Part shown: positions 7,327 to 15,948 of the stretch, in pieces
Layout: every line of letters starts with the position of its first letter
Numbering within the stretch: position 1 is the first letter of the stretch
Assembly: GCF_000281045.1 (NCBI RefSeq)
Contig: NW_008246125.1
Location: forward strand, 77,957-102,348
Reading direction: 5' to 3'
DNA length: 24,392 nucleotides
Source of the DNA: Saprolegnia diclina VS20
Taxonomy: Eukaryota; Oomycota; Saprolegniomycetes; Saprolegniales; Saprolegniaceae
Made by a program: the position numbers and the translations under genes
The notes under the pieces: model-generated
The model's database searches: none
What the model saw: only the letters and a program-made list of their open reading frames with translations
What the model was told of the DNA's origin: nothing

Positions 7327-8715
7327 ATGGCCGACGAAGCGAAGACGCTCGACTTTGCGTGGCTCCCGGCGGGCACGGAAGCGCTCGCGGACGGCGAGTA
7401 CGATGCCATTGTCCTCGGCACGGGCCTGAAGGAGTGCATCTTGAGCGGCCTCTTGGCGACCAAGGGCCAGAAGGTGCTGCACATTGACCGGAACGACTAC
7501 TACGGCGGTGACTGCGCGTCCTTGAACTTGACCAACCTCTACGGCAAGTTCCGCAACGGCGCCGAGCCGCTGACGGGCCTTGGCTCGAACCGCGACTACA
7601 ACATCGATTTGATCCCGAAGTTCATCATGGCCTGCGGCAAGCTTGTCAAGATGCTCTTGCACACCAAGGTCACGCGGTACCTCGACTTCAAGAACGTCGA
7701 TGGCAGCTACGTGTACAAGGGCGGCAAGATCTACAAGGTGCCTGCCACGGGCGAAGAAGCGCTCAAGTCGTCGCTCATGGGCATCTTTGAGAAGCGCCGC
7801 TTCCGCAGCATGCTCATGTACATTTACAACTACGAGGAAGATGACCCGTCGACGTTCGATGGCCTCGACCTCAAGACGCAGCCGATGAGCGACCTCTACG
7901 CCAAGTTTGGTGTGGATGCCAACACGCAGAGCTTCACGGGCCACACCATGGCCTTGATGCGCGACGACGAGTACCTTCGTCAGCCCGCGATTGAAGCCGT
8001 GCGTGCTATCAAGATGTACGCGTACTCGCTTGAGCGCTACGGCAAGAGCCCGTACTTGTACCCTATTTACGGTCTTGGTGGTTTGCCCGAAGGCTTCTCG
8101 CGCCTCTGTGCCATCCACGGCGGTACCTTTATGCTCCACCGCAGCGTCGACGAAGTGCTGATCGAAGACGGCAAGGCGTGGGGCATCCGCTGCGGCAACG
8201 AAGTCGCCAAGGGCAAGATCATCATTGGCGACCCGTCGTACTTTCCCGCCGAGAAGACGCGCACGACGGGCCAAGTCGTGCGCTCGATCTTCATCTTGCG
8301 CCACCCGATCAACAACACGGCCAACTCGGAGTCGTGCCAGATCATCATCCCGGCCGCGCAGGCCAACCGCCACAGCGACATTTACGTGTGCGTCGTCTCG
8401 TTTGCGCATTGCGTCGCGGCCAAGGACACGTACATTGCGATTGTGAGCACGACGGTCGAGACGTCCAACCCGCTCGCGGAACTCGAACTTGGTATCTCGC
8501 TCCTCGGCGAGTACGTCGACCGCTTCGACTCGGTCTCGGACCAGCTCGAGCCGATTGGCGATGGCAAGGCCGACAACTGCTTTATCAGCGCGTCCTACGA
8601 TGCGACGAGCCACTTTGAGACGACGTCAGACGACGTCTTGAGCCTGTACAAGCGCATTACGGGCGAAGAACTCGACATGAACATCAACGCCGACTCGACG
8701 GACGCGGACCAGTAA
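7327..8715 (+). CDS. Rab GDP dissociation inhibitor (Rab GDI)
   Basis: A single uninterrupted frame encodes 462 aa, close to the roughly 445 of typical GDIs plus an N-terminal extension of about 20 residues. GDI extracts GDP-bound prenylated Rab GTPases from membranes and keeps them soluble for recycling between compartments. The N-terminal nucleotide-fold motif VLGTGLKECILSG (29-41), HIDRNDYYGG (52-61), YNIDLIPKF, and GLGGLPEGFSRL (247-258), part of the Rab-binding platform, are all present in order. Acidic and polar residues end the protein, without a prenylation motif, as expected. The ATG at 7327 is chosen because an Inr-like site lies 21-28 bp upstream; an in-frame ATG at 7264 would precede it and adds atypical sequence. 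GDI rather than Rab escort protein is supported by length and lack of the REP insertion. Confidence 0.96.
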   Translation: MADEAKTLDFAWLPAGTEALADGEYDAIVLGTGLKECILSGLLATKGQKVLHIDRNDYYGGDCASLNLTNLYGKFRNGAEPLTGLGSNRDYNIDLIPKFIMACGKLVKMLLHTKVTRYLDFKNVDGSYVYKGGKIYKVPATGEEALKSSLMGIFEKRRFRSMLMYIYNYEEDDPSTFDGLDLKTQPMSDLYAKFGVDANTQSFTGHTMALMRDDEYLRQPAIEAVRAIKMYAYSLERYGKSPYLYPIYGLGGLPEGFSRLCAIHGGTFMLHRSVDEVLIEDGKAWGIRCGNEVAKGKIIIGDPSYFPAEKTRTTGQVVRSIFILRHPINNTANSESCQIIIPAAQANRHSDIYVCVVSFAHCVAAKDTYIAIVSTTVETSNPLAELELGISLLGEYVDRFDSVSDQLEPIGDGKADNCFISASYDATSHFETTSDDVLSLYKRITGEELDMNINADSTDADQ

Positions 8716-9236
8716 GCGCGCCACTGCATCTTTTAGGTGTATTTCTCTTTCTACTCTATCCCAATCAGTTCACATCCCGTCATGTCATTGTTGCGTCTTC
8801 CGTGCAAGCGACTAGTGCACCCTTGGACGCGTCCTGGGCCTAGTCGCTGTAGCTGTAGCGATCTTGATATCCTTAGAGTACACCCTTGTTGCGATGAAGA
8901 TCCATTTGGCATCTCGCCGCCTGCGCTGGGGCGTGCAGATACTCGGTTGAAGCACATTCACTAGGCGCATCATGCACTGTTCTTGCTTCCAGCCATCAAG
9001 ATGACCATGCTAGCAAGAAACATAGCATCATCATCATCGTCCCATGCTTCTCCGTTTCGGCCGTTGCAGGACAAGAAGCATGGAAGCAGCCCTCGTGGGC
9101 GGGTAATCTTAGCGCCCAATCGGAATGGTCGGGCTTGTGATTCGCGCAAAAGGGATCTATTTGGCCAATCACGATCGCGTGTTGGCGGTGCGGTGACCTT
9201 GTATGTCAGTTTAGAATTTGCTTCGGACGGACACAG
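8716..9236. other. Intergenic spacer: GDI 3' flank and SPIRAL1-like promoter
   Basis: These 521 bp hold no recognisable gene. A 75-codon plus-strand frame at 8737-8964 and the minus-strand frames lack motifs. The right end carries the ATTGGCCAA-type site and the core promoter listed separately. Confidence 0.5.
9161..9221 (+). promoter_or_regulatory. CCAAT-type box and Inr/FPR core promoter of SPIRAL1-like gene
   Basis: TTGGCCAAT is at 9161-9169. TCAGTTTAGAATTTGC at 9206-9221 resembles the composite oomycete core promoter: an initiator (TCAYTYY) followed by the flanking promoter region (MWTTTNC). It ends 15 bp before the ATG, a normal position for short oomycete 5' leaders. The initiator has G where a pyrimidine is usual; the FPR part fits fully. 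Confidence 0.55.
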
Positions 9237-9797
9237 ATGGCCCAACGCTCGTCGACACGCTCGCACCAAGCACCCGGCGGCAGCTCGCAGATGGGGTCGC
9301 TCATCTTTGGCGGCGGCGGCGATGAGAGTAACTTTGACGAGGCCCAGCGCAACCGCCGGGGCATCCGCTCGCAGCAGCGCCCCGAAGCCGACCAGAGCCC
9401 GCTCAACCAAGCGCCCGCGGGACAGGCCCCGGCGCGCCAGCAGCAGCACCAACACCACCACCATCAGCAGCAACAGTCGCAGTACCAGCAGCCGCCGCAA
9501 CAACAGCAGCAGCAACAACAACAGTACCAGCAACCGCAGCAGCAACAACAACAGCAGTACCAGCAACAGCAGACGCAAAACTACCAGGAGCCACCGCAAC
9601 AACAGTACCGCCAGCAGCAGCAACAGCAGTCGAGTGCGCCCTTTACTCAAGGTGGTGGTAACGAGTCGAGCGGTCGCGTCTCGTCGAACCGGTATGCGTC
9701 GGGCGTCTCGCAAAACACAGGCAACGTCATTACCGATCGCAGCACGACCCGTATCCACGCACCCCCTGGCGGCGCGTCGTCGTTCCGCTTAGGGTAG
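9237..9797 (+). CDS. SPIRAL1-like microtubule-associated protein with polyglutamine insert
   Basis: This frame encodes 186 aa. SPIRAL1 proteins, best known from plants, are small microtubule plus-end proteins that affect cortical array direction; they carry similar Pro-Gly-Gly motifs at both ends. Here the N-terminal copy is APGGSSQMGSLIFGG (12-26). The C-terminal block QNTGNVITDRSTTRIHAPPG (159-178), followed by GASS, closely follows the plant pattern of QNTGN, T-x-R, ST(K/R)-x-H, PGG and SS. Between them residues 68-131 are almost only Gln with His, Tyr and Pro, which is not typical of the family. The related Jupiter/HN1 family shares PGG-SS motifs but lacks the QNTGN...TDR block, so SPIRAL1-like is preferred. 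Cytoplasmic microtubule location is inferred. The kinesin-14 gene lies 1.8 kb downstream, without evidence of shared regulation. Confidence 0.82.
   Translation: MAQRSSTRSHQAPGGSSQMGSLIFGGGGDESNFDEAQRNRRGIRSQQRPEADQSPLNQAPAGQAPARQQQHQHHHHQQQQSQYQQPPQQQQQQQQQYQQPQQQQQQQYQQQQTQNYQEPPQQQYRQQQQQQSSAPFTQGGGNESSGRVSSNRYASGVSQNTGNVITDRSTTRIHAPPGGASSFRLG
9438..9629 (+). repeat. CAG/CAA repeat encoding a polyglutamine-rich tract
   Basis: Codons 68-131 of the SPIRAL1-like protein are mainly mixed CAG and CAA, interrupted by CAC/CAT (His), TAC (Tyr) and CCG/CCA (Pro). Mixed codons suggest either an old tract or one stabilised at DNA level. The recurrent unit Q-Y-Q-Q with a neighbouring Pro suggests expansion of a short QYQQP-like segment. 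Confidence 0.9.
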
Positions 9798-10112
9798 TCT
9801 CGAGAGATCGCATCATGCGATGTAGCATAGGATAACCGGCATGGTTGCCGCAATCAACACGAATGAAGCCGGTGAAGTCTCCTTTCGCTCACCTCCGAGC
9901 TCGGCTGGCCTCGAGGTACAGGCCATGTCTCGCTCAGCGCGACCGGATTGGCCAAACAGGGTCCATGATTTTAGACCCCACGTTGTCCACCACGTGAAAA
10001 ATATCGGGCCTTTCCGAAATCAATACAATCGTAGAGTTATAAATAGTTTCTCACCACTTGGTGAGAAATACAAATCGTTTTTCACGAGTGAGGGCAATAC
10101 GAATCTGTCCGA
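9798..10112. other. Promoter region of the YqaJ-like gene
   Basis: This 315-bp spacer has no supported gene. It holds ATTGGCCAA at 9947-9955 (158-166 bp before the ATG), a CACGTG E-box at 9991-9996, a TATA-like TTATAAATA at about 10037-10045 and the perfect 22-bp inverted repeat at 10047-10068. Confidence 0.5.
10047..10068. promoter_or_regulatory. Perfect 10-2-10 inverted repeat before the YqaJ-like gene
   Basis: TTTCTCACCA and TGGTGAGAAA are exact reverse complements with a 2-bp spacer. The site begins just after a TATA-like sequence and ends 44 bp before the ATG. The very short spacer argues against a simple RNA hairpin loop and favours a dimeric protein-binding site; this is inference. 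Confidence 0.5.
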
Positions 10113-11066
10113 ATGGTGTTGTGGCGACGAGGCCTCCATCGTGGCAGCCAGGTCGCGACGTTTGCGACCAAGCAGTACAAGTCCAACTACGAGAAGCAGA
10201 TCGTCATATATGCCAGCGAGGTCCCAGTCATCTGTGGCGTGAACCCGTTCCGGTGCATCTCGGACGTCTTCCTTTCCACTTGGAAGCGCACGGACAAGGC
10301 CCTTGTCCAGCGGCTCGAGTCGCAGCTTGCGCCTGAGATTCCCGCGACGATCGAAGAGCGTATTGAGCAGCTCGTGCAAGAAGAGCCTGTCGTGCAAGCG
10401 CTACTTGAAACACCTTCCGTGACGACCGAGGACGTCCAGCGCGTCAAGGTCCAAATGAAGAAAGAAGTCGAAGCCTTGCCGCAGTACACGCCCGATGAGA
10501 AGGTCGAGCTCACGCAAGCACTCACGTCCACGATCCAAACGCAGTTTGGCATTGCGCAGGAAGTACATGCACTCACGACGTACGAGACGACGACGTCCAA
10601 GGTCGTGGAGCAGCGCAACGCCAAGTTCTGGTCCAAGCGCCTCGGACGCGTCGAGTGCTTCGACGGCGGCTACCGCAATGTGCTTGTCGGTGGTCGCATT
10701 GATGGGCTCGCGGGCGAGAGCGTCATCGAGGTCAAGAATCGCATGACCAAGTTTATGACGCCGCTGCCCAAGTACGACGTGTACCAGCTGCAGACGTACC
10801 TGTACCTTCTCGACTCGGACGAAGGCGAGATTGTCGAGCACCTCAAGAAGAAAGCCGACGCGAGCAAGTCGACCAAGATCTCGCGGGACCCGGCGCTTTG
10901 GGACGAGAACGTTCTGCCGTACATTGCTCGGTTTGCCCACTCGCTTGGGCGCTTTATGGACGCGCCGCAGGAGACGCACGCGTCCTTTCTCAAGCAGTCG
11001 GCCGACGGGCGCAAGCAAATCATTCGATCGTTCTGGATAGACGCCCCAGGGACGCTCGCACAGTAG
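10113..11066 (+). CDS. YqaJ-like PD-(D/E)XK nuclease-fold protein, possibly mitochondrial
   Basis: An intronless frame encodes 317 aa. YqaJ/lambda-exonuclease-type enzymes are metal-dependent nucleases acting in recombination or DNA processing. The start of the fold is ASEVPVICGVNPF (34-46), like the 'AS-x-I-x-x-ILG-x-NP' start of YqaJ domains. Candidate catalytic residues are D197 in GGRIDG, E206 and K208 in VIEVKNR, followed by the helix YDVYQLQTYLYLL (221-233) with the supporting Gln. The segment about 75-165 between the parts is a charged, helical insertion. The first 22 residues contain Arg and His but no acidic residue (MVLWRRGLHRGSQVATFATK), which resembles a mitochondrial presequence; a role in mitochondrial DNA maintenance, as for the related-fold MGME1, is speculation. 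A non-enzymatic relative cannot be excluded. Confidence 0.75.
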   Translation: MVLWRRGLHRGSQVATFATKQYKSNYEKQIVIYASEVPVICGVNPFRCISDVFLSTWKRTDKALVQRLESQLAPEIPATIEERIEQLVQEEPVVQALLETPSVTTEDVQRVKVQMKKEVEALPQYTPDEKVELTQALTSTIQTQFGIAQEVHALTTYETTTSKVVEQRNAKFWSKRLGRVECFDGGYRNVLVGGRIDGLAGESVIEVKNRMTKFMTPLPKYDVYQLQTYLYLLDSDEGEIVEHLKKKADASKSTKISRDPALWDENVLPYIARFAHSLGRFMDAPQETHASFLKQSADGRKQIIRSFWIDAPGTLAQ

Positions 11067-11644
11067 AGTTGGCATCATAATGGAAGCCAATCAACACGAC
11101 GGGCTGCCGGCAACGTTGCTTGTGTCGGGGTAGAGAGCGCCAGCTTTTATTCGCAATTGACGTCGACAACGACCTCTCCAGATACGTTTCTTCGTACTCT
11201 ACCGTGTGAGAAGCAACTCCGCCGAAATGGCAGTATACCTTCATCATCAAACCGCCGCCGACGAGATCCTCGGATGCGTTATCCGTGTACCTCGCTTCTT
11301 TGTTTTGCGATTTGAGGGAATCTCAGCACCATAGCAACCTAATGTGCCACGACTATTAGATGCTCCAATGCTGTGACCTTATCTCGCTCGACGGGTCTAT
11401 CGTTGCTGCTCACGATGTCATCCTCATGGCCGAACTTGATGCGCGCGCGCTTGGGCAGCGGAATATCCGGATAAGTACGGTATGGTCGTGCTGTTGGATA
11501 TTTTTCTGTCTTCTTTTAAAAATCAAACCTTTTGACATCCTATTTGTATGTGGAAATAAAAATATGGGACGCAAGGGAGAAATACTATGTTCGAATCCCG
11601 CCCGGGGACACCACCTTGCATTAGTTTTCACATCGCTTGGGAAA
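11067..11644. other. Intergenic spacer before kinesin-14
   Basis: These 578 bp show no supported gene. They contain a 10-bp palindrome TATCCGGATA (11464-11473), an AT-rich block at about 11500-11565, and TGTTCGAATCC (11588-11598), which resembles a tRNA B-box but has no tRNA fold around it. CATTAGTTTTCAC at 11619-11631, 14-26 bp before the kinesin ATG, is Inr-like. Confidence 0.45.
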
Positions 11645-14208
11645 ATGCGACCGGACGAGCTGCCCGCGACCATGTACTTTGCCGCACTCGGCAACCAAGC
11701 CTCTGCCATGGCGATGGACGACCTGGTCATGGACGACGACCAAAGCGGCGAAGGTAACCAGGTCGAGCTCGGCGCCAGCGGCCTCCGCGCGACGCGCCAG
11801 GCCGACGACATGGACGACTTCGTCAAGATGGACATTACGCTGCAGATGGAGCTGCTCCATAGCAAGACGGCCGAAGAGAAGGTACAGATCTACAAGGTCT
11901 ACGTGAGCAAGCTCCTGCATGAGCTTGTCGCGACCGAGACGGCGTCCGAGGATCTCGAGTACGAACTCCAGCTCAAGAACGAACAGATCGCGCAGATGAG
12001 CCGAAGGATCGACGACCTCAACGTGCTCGAGACTGTCCAGGTAGATTTCATGCAAGGGGTGAACGGTGATGCTGATGCGCGCTGTAGACGATAACCGCCT
12101 TTGACGAGAGCGTCGACATCGAGGCGTACCTGAGCTCGCCCGCGGACCTCCGCAGCCTTTTCAAGCAAAAGGACGCCGAGCTCACGTTCTTTCGCAGACG
12201 CATCAAGCGAGCCGATGACCAAAACGAAAAGCTGCAAGCTCGTCTGAGCGAGATGGACCAAGAGCTCTCTCGGGCGACGATCGTCAACCGACAGCTCAAG
12301 ACGGACCTCCAGAACGAAGTCAAGCGGCGGGAAGAGTCCATCAAGAAGACAAGCCTCCTCCGCGAGAAGCTCACCGACTTGCGCAAATCGTCGTCCCCGA
12401 AAAAGGCTGCCCCCGAGACCCTCGAGCTCCAGGAGAAGCTGGTCGCCGCCAACGAGATCATTGCGCAGCTGCGGGCGTTTGCCGACGCCGACCAAGCGAC
12501 CAAGCTCGCATACCACAATGAAGTGAACGCGCTCACAAGTCGCGTCGCTGAACTCGAGGCGTCCCACACTACCATGCGAGATACCTTGGCGTCGAAAGAC
12601 CACGAGCTTCAACAGCTCCATGACGAGGCCAAGATGCATGTCGATGCGGCCGAAAATCGCCTTCGCCAAAGCGAAGTTGTGCGCCGCACGCTGCACAACC
12701 AAGTATGATTTACGTTTCCATGCTCCTTTCAGCACTCATGGAGAGCTGTAGGTCATGGAACTCAAGGGCAACATCCGCGTCTTCTGCCGCGTGCGACCGC
12801 CGTTGCCGTCGGAGCGGGCGCCGCGCCGCCCGCTGGACGAGGTTGGTGAAAACGAAAAAGAGTGTGGCAGGGCGATACTGTTATGCGTAGGTGTACAGCT
12901 TTCCTGACTATGACAAGGAGAAGAAGAAACTCGTGCTTGTCGCCGATGCGCGCACGCACACGAGCTACACGAGCCAGGAGACGCCAGGCGCGAAGAAGTG
13001 GCCGTTTGAGTTTGACCAAGTGTTTGACTGGACGGCGACGCAAGAAGATATGTTTGCCGAAGTCGCAGCGCTCGTGCAGTCGGCCGTCGACGGCTACAAC
13101 GTGTCGATTTTTGCTTACGGCCAGACAGGGTACGCACTTTTCATGTAGTGATTGAATCTCAAAATTATCGTAGCTCGGGCAAGACGTACACGATGCAAGG
13201 CGACGAAGCCGCGCTTACAGACTTTAGCGCGAGCCATCTCGTCAACAACGCGAACCTCGGCATTGTCGGCCGCACGATGACGCACATCTTTGCGACATGC
13301 AAGAACCAAGCGCAGCACGGCTGGGAGTACACAATCGGCTTTGAGATGTATGAAATCTACAACGAAAGCATCAAAGACCTCATGGCACCGCCGGGCCAGG
13401 TACACGAGCTCTTTTTCTTGAAGGGATTGATGGCAATGATATTGTGTAGCCATCCAAGGAGGTCGGTGCACTCCTCGACGGTGACGGCAACGTGCACGTG
13501 ACCAACCTCCACGTTGTCAATGTCCAAGACGAGCGCCATGCGATGCAGCTCCTCAAGCAGGCGACGGCGCGCCGCAGTATGAAGAAGACTCAACGCAACG
13601 ACGTTTCCTCGCGAAGCCATTGTATCACGACGCTGCGCCTCATGGGCACGCACACGCCGTCGGGCAGCGTTCGCACCGGCGCTGTGTACCTTATTGATCT
13701 TGCGGTAGGCTCTCGCTTGTGACCTGGATGATCGTCACATGGTTGCTGTAGGGCTCGGAGCGCTTGAAGAGCTCGGGCAGTGGGAACGACCCCGTGATGC
13801 TCAAGGAGACGCAGGTATTATCATCGACGTTCAGCATACGATACGACGGGTTTTTCTTGTAGAACATCAACAAGAGTCTCGCCGCGTTGGGCAACGTCAT
13901 TTCTGCGATCGCCAGCAAGGTTTCCGCAATCACAAAGCGAATGAAAGGTGGCTCATGCATCACTGAGCGTAGAAGTCGCACGTGCCGTTCCGGGATACGA
14001 AGCTGACCTATGTATTACAAAACACGCTGGGCAAGGACAGCAAGACGCTCATGATTTGCACGCTATCGCCGCTCGAAGAGCACCGCGAAGGTACTTTTGC
14101 CATCTCTGCTGTGCGCTCTATCAACAATGCAATTGTGTAGAGAGCTTGAATACCCTCCGGTTTGCAAAGAAAGTCAACGCGTGCGAACTCGCCGTCGCTG
14201 GCAAGTAA
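11645..14208 (+). CDS. Kinesin-14, C-terminal motor kinesin
   Basis: Ten exons: 11645-12040, 12088-12702, 12752-12841, 12891-13129, 13174-13399, 13450-13704, 13752-13814, 13863-13919, 13973-14090 and 14141-14208, giving 708 aa. All nine introns are 44-53 nt and end in TAG; every junction restores conserved motor sequence. Residues about 55-337 are charged and largely coiled coil. The neck joins the motor as [20 protein letters not shown], the kinesin-14 (KIFC/Ncd) signature, so a minus-end-directed microtubule motor of spindle or cytoplasmic arrays is expected. Motor motifs are GQTGSGKT (444-451, ATP P-loop, split by an intron), NDVSSRSH (572-579, switch I), LIDLAGSE (603-610, switch II) and [10 protein letters not shown] with [10 protein letters not shown] at the end. 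The chosen ATG follows an Inr-like site; in-frame ATGs at 11672 and 11708 are alternatives. The tail cargo site is not recognisable. Confidence 0.93.
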
Positions 14209-14261
14209 TAATGACAAGATAGTCGTATCTGTGGTATTTTGTATCCGCTTGTGTCAACCAA

Positions 14262-15948
14262 CTACGACTCGAGGACCTCCACAATGTCTTCGTGACCAAA
14301 CGCCTCGGCAAAGTCCCGCGCCGTGTACCCGTCCTACGCCACTGGCTTCAGCTGCTGGCGAATCGTCAAGTTGTACCTTGTTTCTGATCGTCTTGTCGGC
14401 CTTGGGCGCAAGGATCTCGACAATATCCAAGTAGCCTTCTTGGCAAGCGACCATGAGCGCCGTCGCACCGTGCTACACATATGCGCTCAAGTCTTTGATG
14501 ATGGCTCGTAGTTATAGCTACCTCTTTCTCGCAGAGATCCACATTGGTCGCCGGGTGCATTGCGAGAAGCTCAACAATGTCGGCGTGGCCGCTCATTGTG
14601 GCTGAAATGAGCGCCGTGATCCCTTGCTGAATGAATCCATCAGTTCTCAAAGTCGGATGGTGGACGTACGCAGTCTTGCATGTTGCAGTCCACGTCCGGA
14701 TGCTTCAAAAGGCGCTCGACAATGTTGGCGTGGCCGCCGTCCGCAGCGAGCATGAGCGCCGAAATGCCAAGCTACATCATATGAAGCTCTGCACGTTGGA
14801 TCATGTCGTACTTCGTCCGTGACGTTGCAATCGATCGCGGGCTGCTCCAGCAAGAGCTTGACGACCTCCATTTGACCCGTGGTCGCTGCGACTAGCAGTG
14901 GCATGCCGCCATGCTACACGGGATTACTGGTCTAGGATACATTTCGGACGTCGTACGTACGTAAATGGCGGGGTGCTCGACGAGCAACTTGACGACGTCC
15001 AAGTGGTCCTCGCCCGACGAAAAGATCCAGGAGACAATCGCTTCCTGGCAGAGTTATCATCAATAGAAGTCACTTTGGTGCATCATCCTACCTTGTTGCT
15101 CTCGATATGGCGCTGGACGATGGGGTGCGCGAGCAGCGCACGAACAACGTCCACGTGGTTGCCTTCGCACGCCGCGTTGAGCGCGGTGCTTTCATCCTGC
15201 ACCAGCGTGCATCAGCAAGTTGCACGCAACAATTCGCGTATACCAGAGATTGAAGGCCAACGTCAACGGACGGGTGCTGAAGGAGCGCGTGGACGACGTC
15301 GGCGTGCCCAGATTGCGCCGCCAACATGAGCGCCGAGAAGCCCGCCTATGTAGTTCATTCGACATTGCTCGATATGGAGATCATTCGCACGTTGTCTTGC
15401 ATGTTGATTTGGACGTCAGCGTGTGCCAATAGCGACGTGACAATGTCGGTGTGTCCCTCTTCACACGCGAGCATGAGCGCCGTCGCCCCCATCTACGTCA
15501 TGTTATTTAGCCTTGATGCAGAGACGGAATGATTCACGTTGTTTTGGGCGTTCGTATTGATGGTCTTGTGCTGCAGAAGCACGTCGACGATGCCAGCGTC
15601 ACGGTTCAAGAACGACTGGACAATCAATGGCGTCCACCCATGCTAGCACGCATTAGCTTCCATGTCAACACAAGCATTGCGTATTACTTGGCATGCAAAG
15701 TTGATGTCGGCCGACGCGTCAGCCAAGGCGGCCTTGGCCTCGGCGACCGACGACGCATGCATCAACGGCGTCCAGCTCTTGATGTCAAAGACGTCGGCTG
15801 TCGGTGCACCCGCGGTCGTCGAGGCAAAGCGCATCGGCGCCGTGCGCATGGGCATGAAGCAGGCGTCGCCGAAGCGCTTGGGTGCATGCGACAGCGGGCG
15901 ATGAGCGGCGACCGCGCGGGCAGCAGCGCGAGCAGCGTGGCGAAGCAT
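14262..15948 (-). CDS. Mitochondrial-type ankyrin-repeat protein, about one repeat per exon
   Basis: Eleven minus-strand exons: 15948-15688, 15642-15538, 15492-15391, 15345-15244, 15196-15092, 15044-14961, 14913-14812, 14771-14670, 14626-14522, 14472-14377 and 14333-14262, giving 411 aa. All ten introns (40-49 nt) are phase 0 and each new exon begins at the start of an ankyrin repeat (HGWTPL, MGATAL, AGFSAL, DESTAL, HGGMPL, LGISAL, QGITAL, HGATAL, DGYTAR). Exons 2-5 and 7-9 encode 34-35 residues each; exon 6 (28 residues, EAIVSW) is degenerate and exon 10 has 32. Exon 1 begins MLRHAARAAARAVAAHRPLS and stays without acidic residues to about residue 25, a strong mitochondrial presequence by appearance. 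Ankyrin repeats bind proteins; the partner is unknown. An in-frame ATG at 15999 would add 17 residues and hide the presequence; CCAAT and TCATTTG lie between the two starts, favouring 15948. Confidence 0.88.

Noticed and set aside
6764-7429. 221-codon plus-strand frame overlapping the GDI start
   Set aside because: It overlaps the well-supported GDI in another frame and has low-information Arg/Ser/Pro-rich composition.
7195-8613. 472-codon minus-strand open frame
   Set aside because: It is antisense to Rab GDI, which is certain by homology. Composition is the typical Arg/Val/Ala-rich shadow.
9441-9470. CRISPR-like or satellite array in the CAG/CAA tract
   Set aside because: The repetition is codon-level polyglutamine inside an open frame flanked by SPIRAL1-type motifs; there are no spacers.
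11588-11605. Possible tRNA (B-box-like TGTTCGAATCC)
   Set aside because: The bases before the T-loop cannot pair with those after it, and no acceptor or anticodon arm could be found upstream. At most it is a chance match or decayed fragment.
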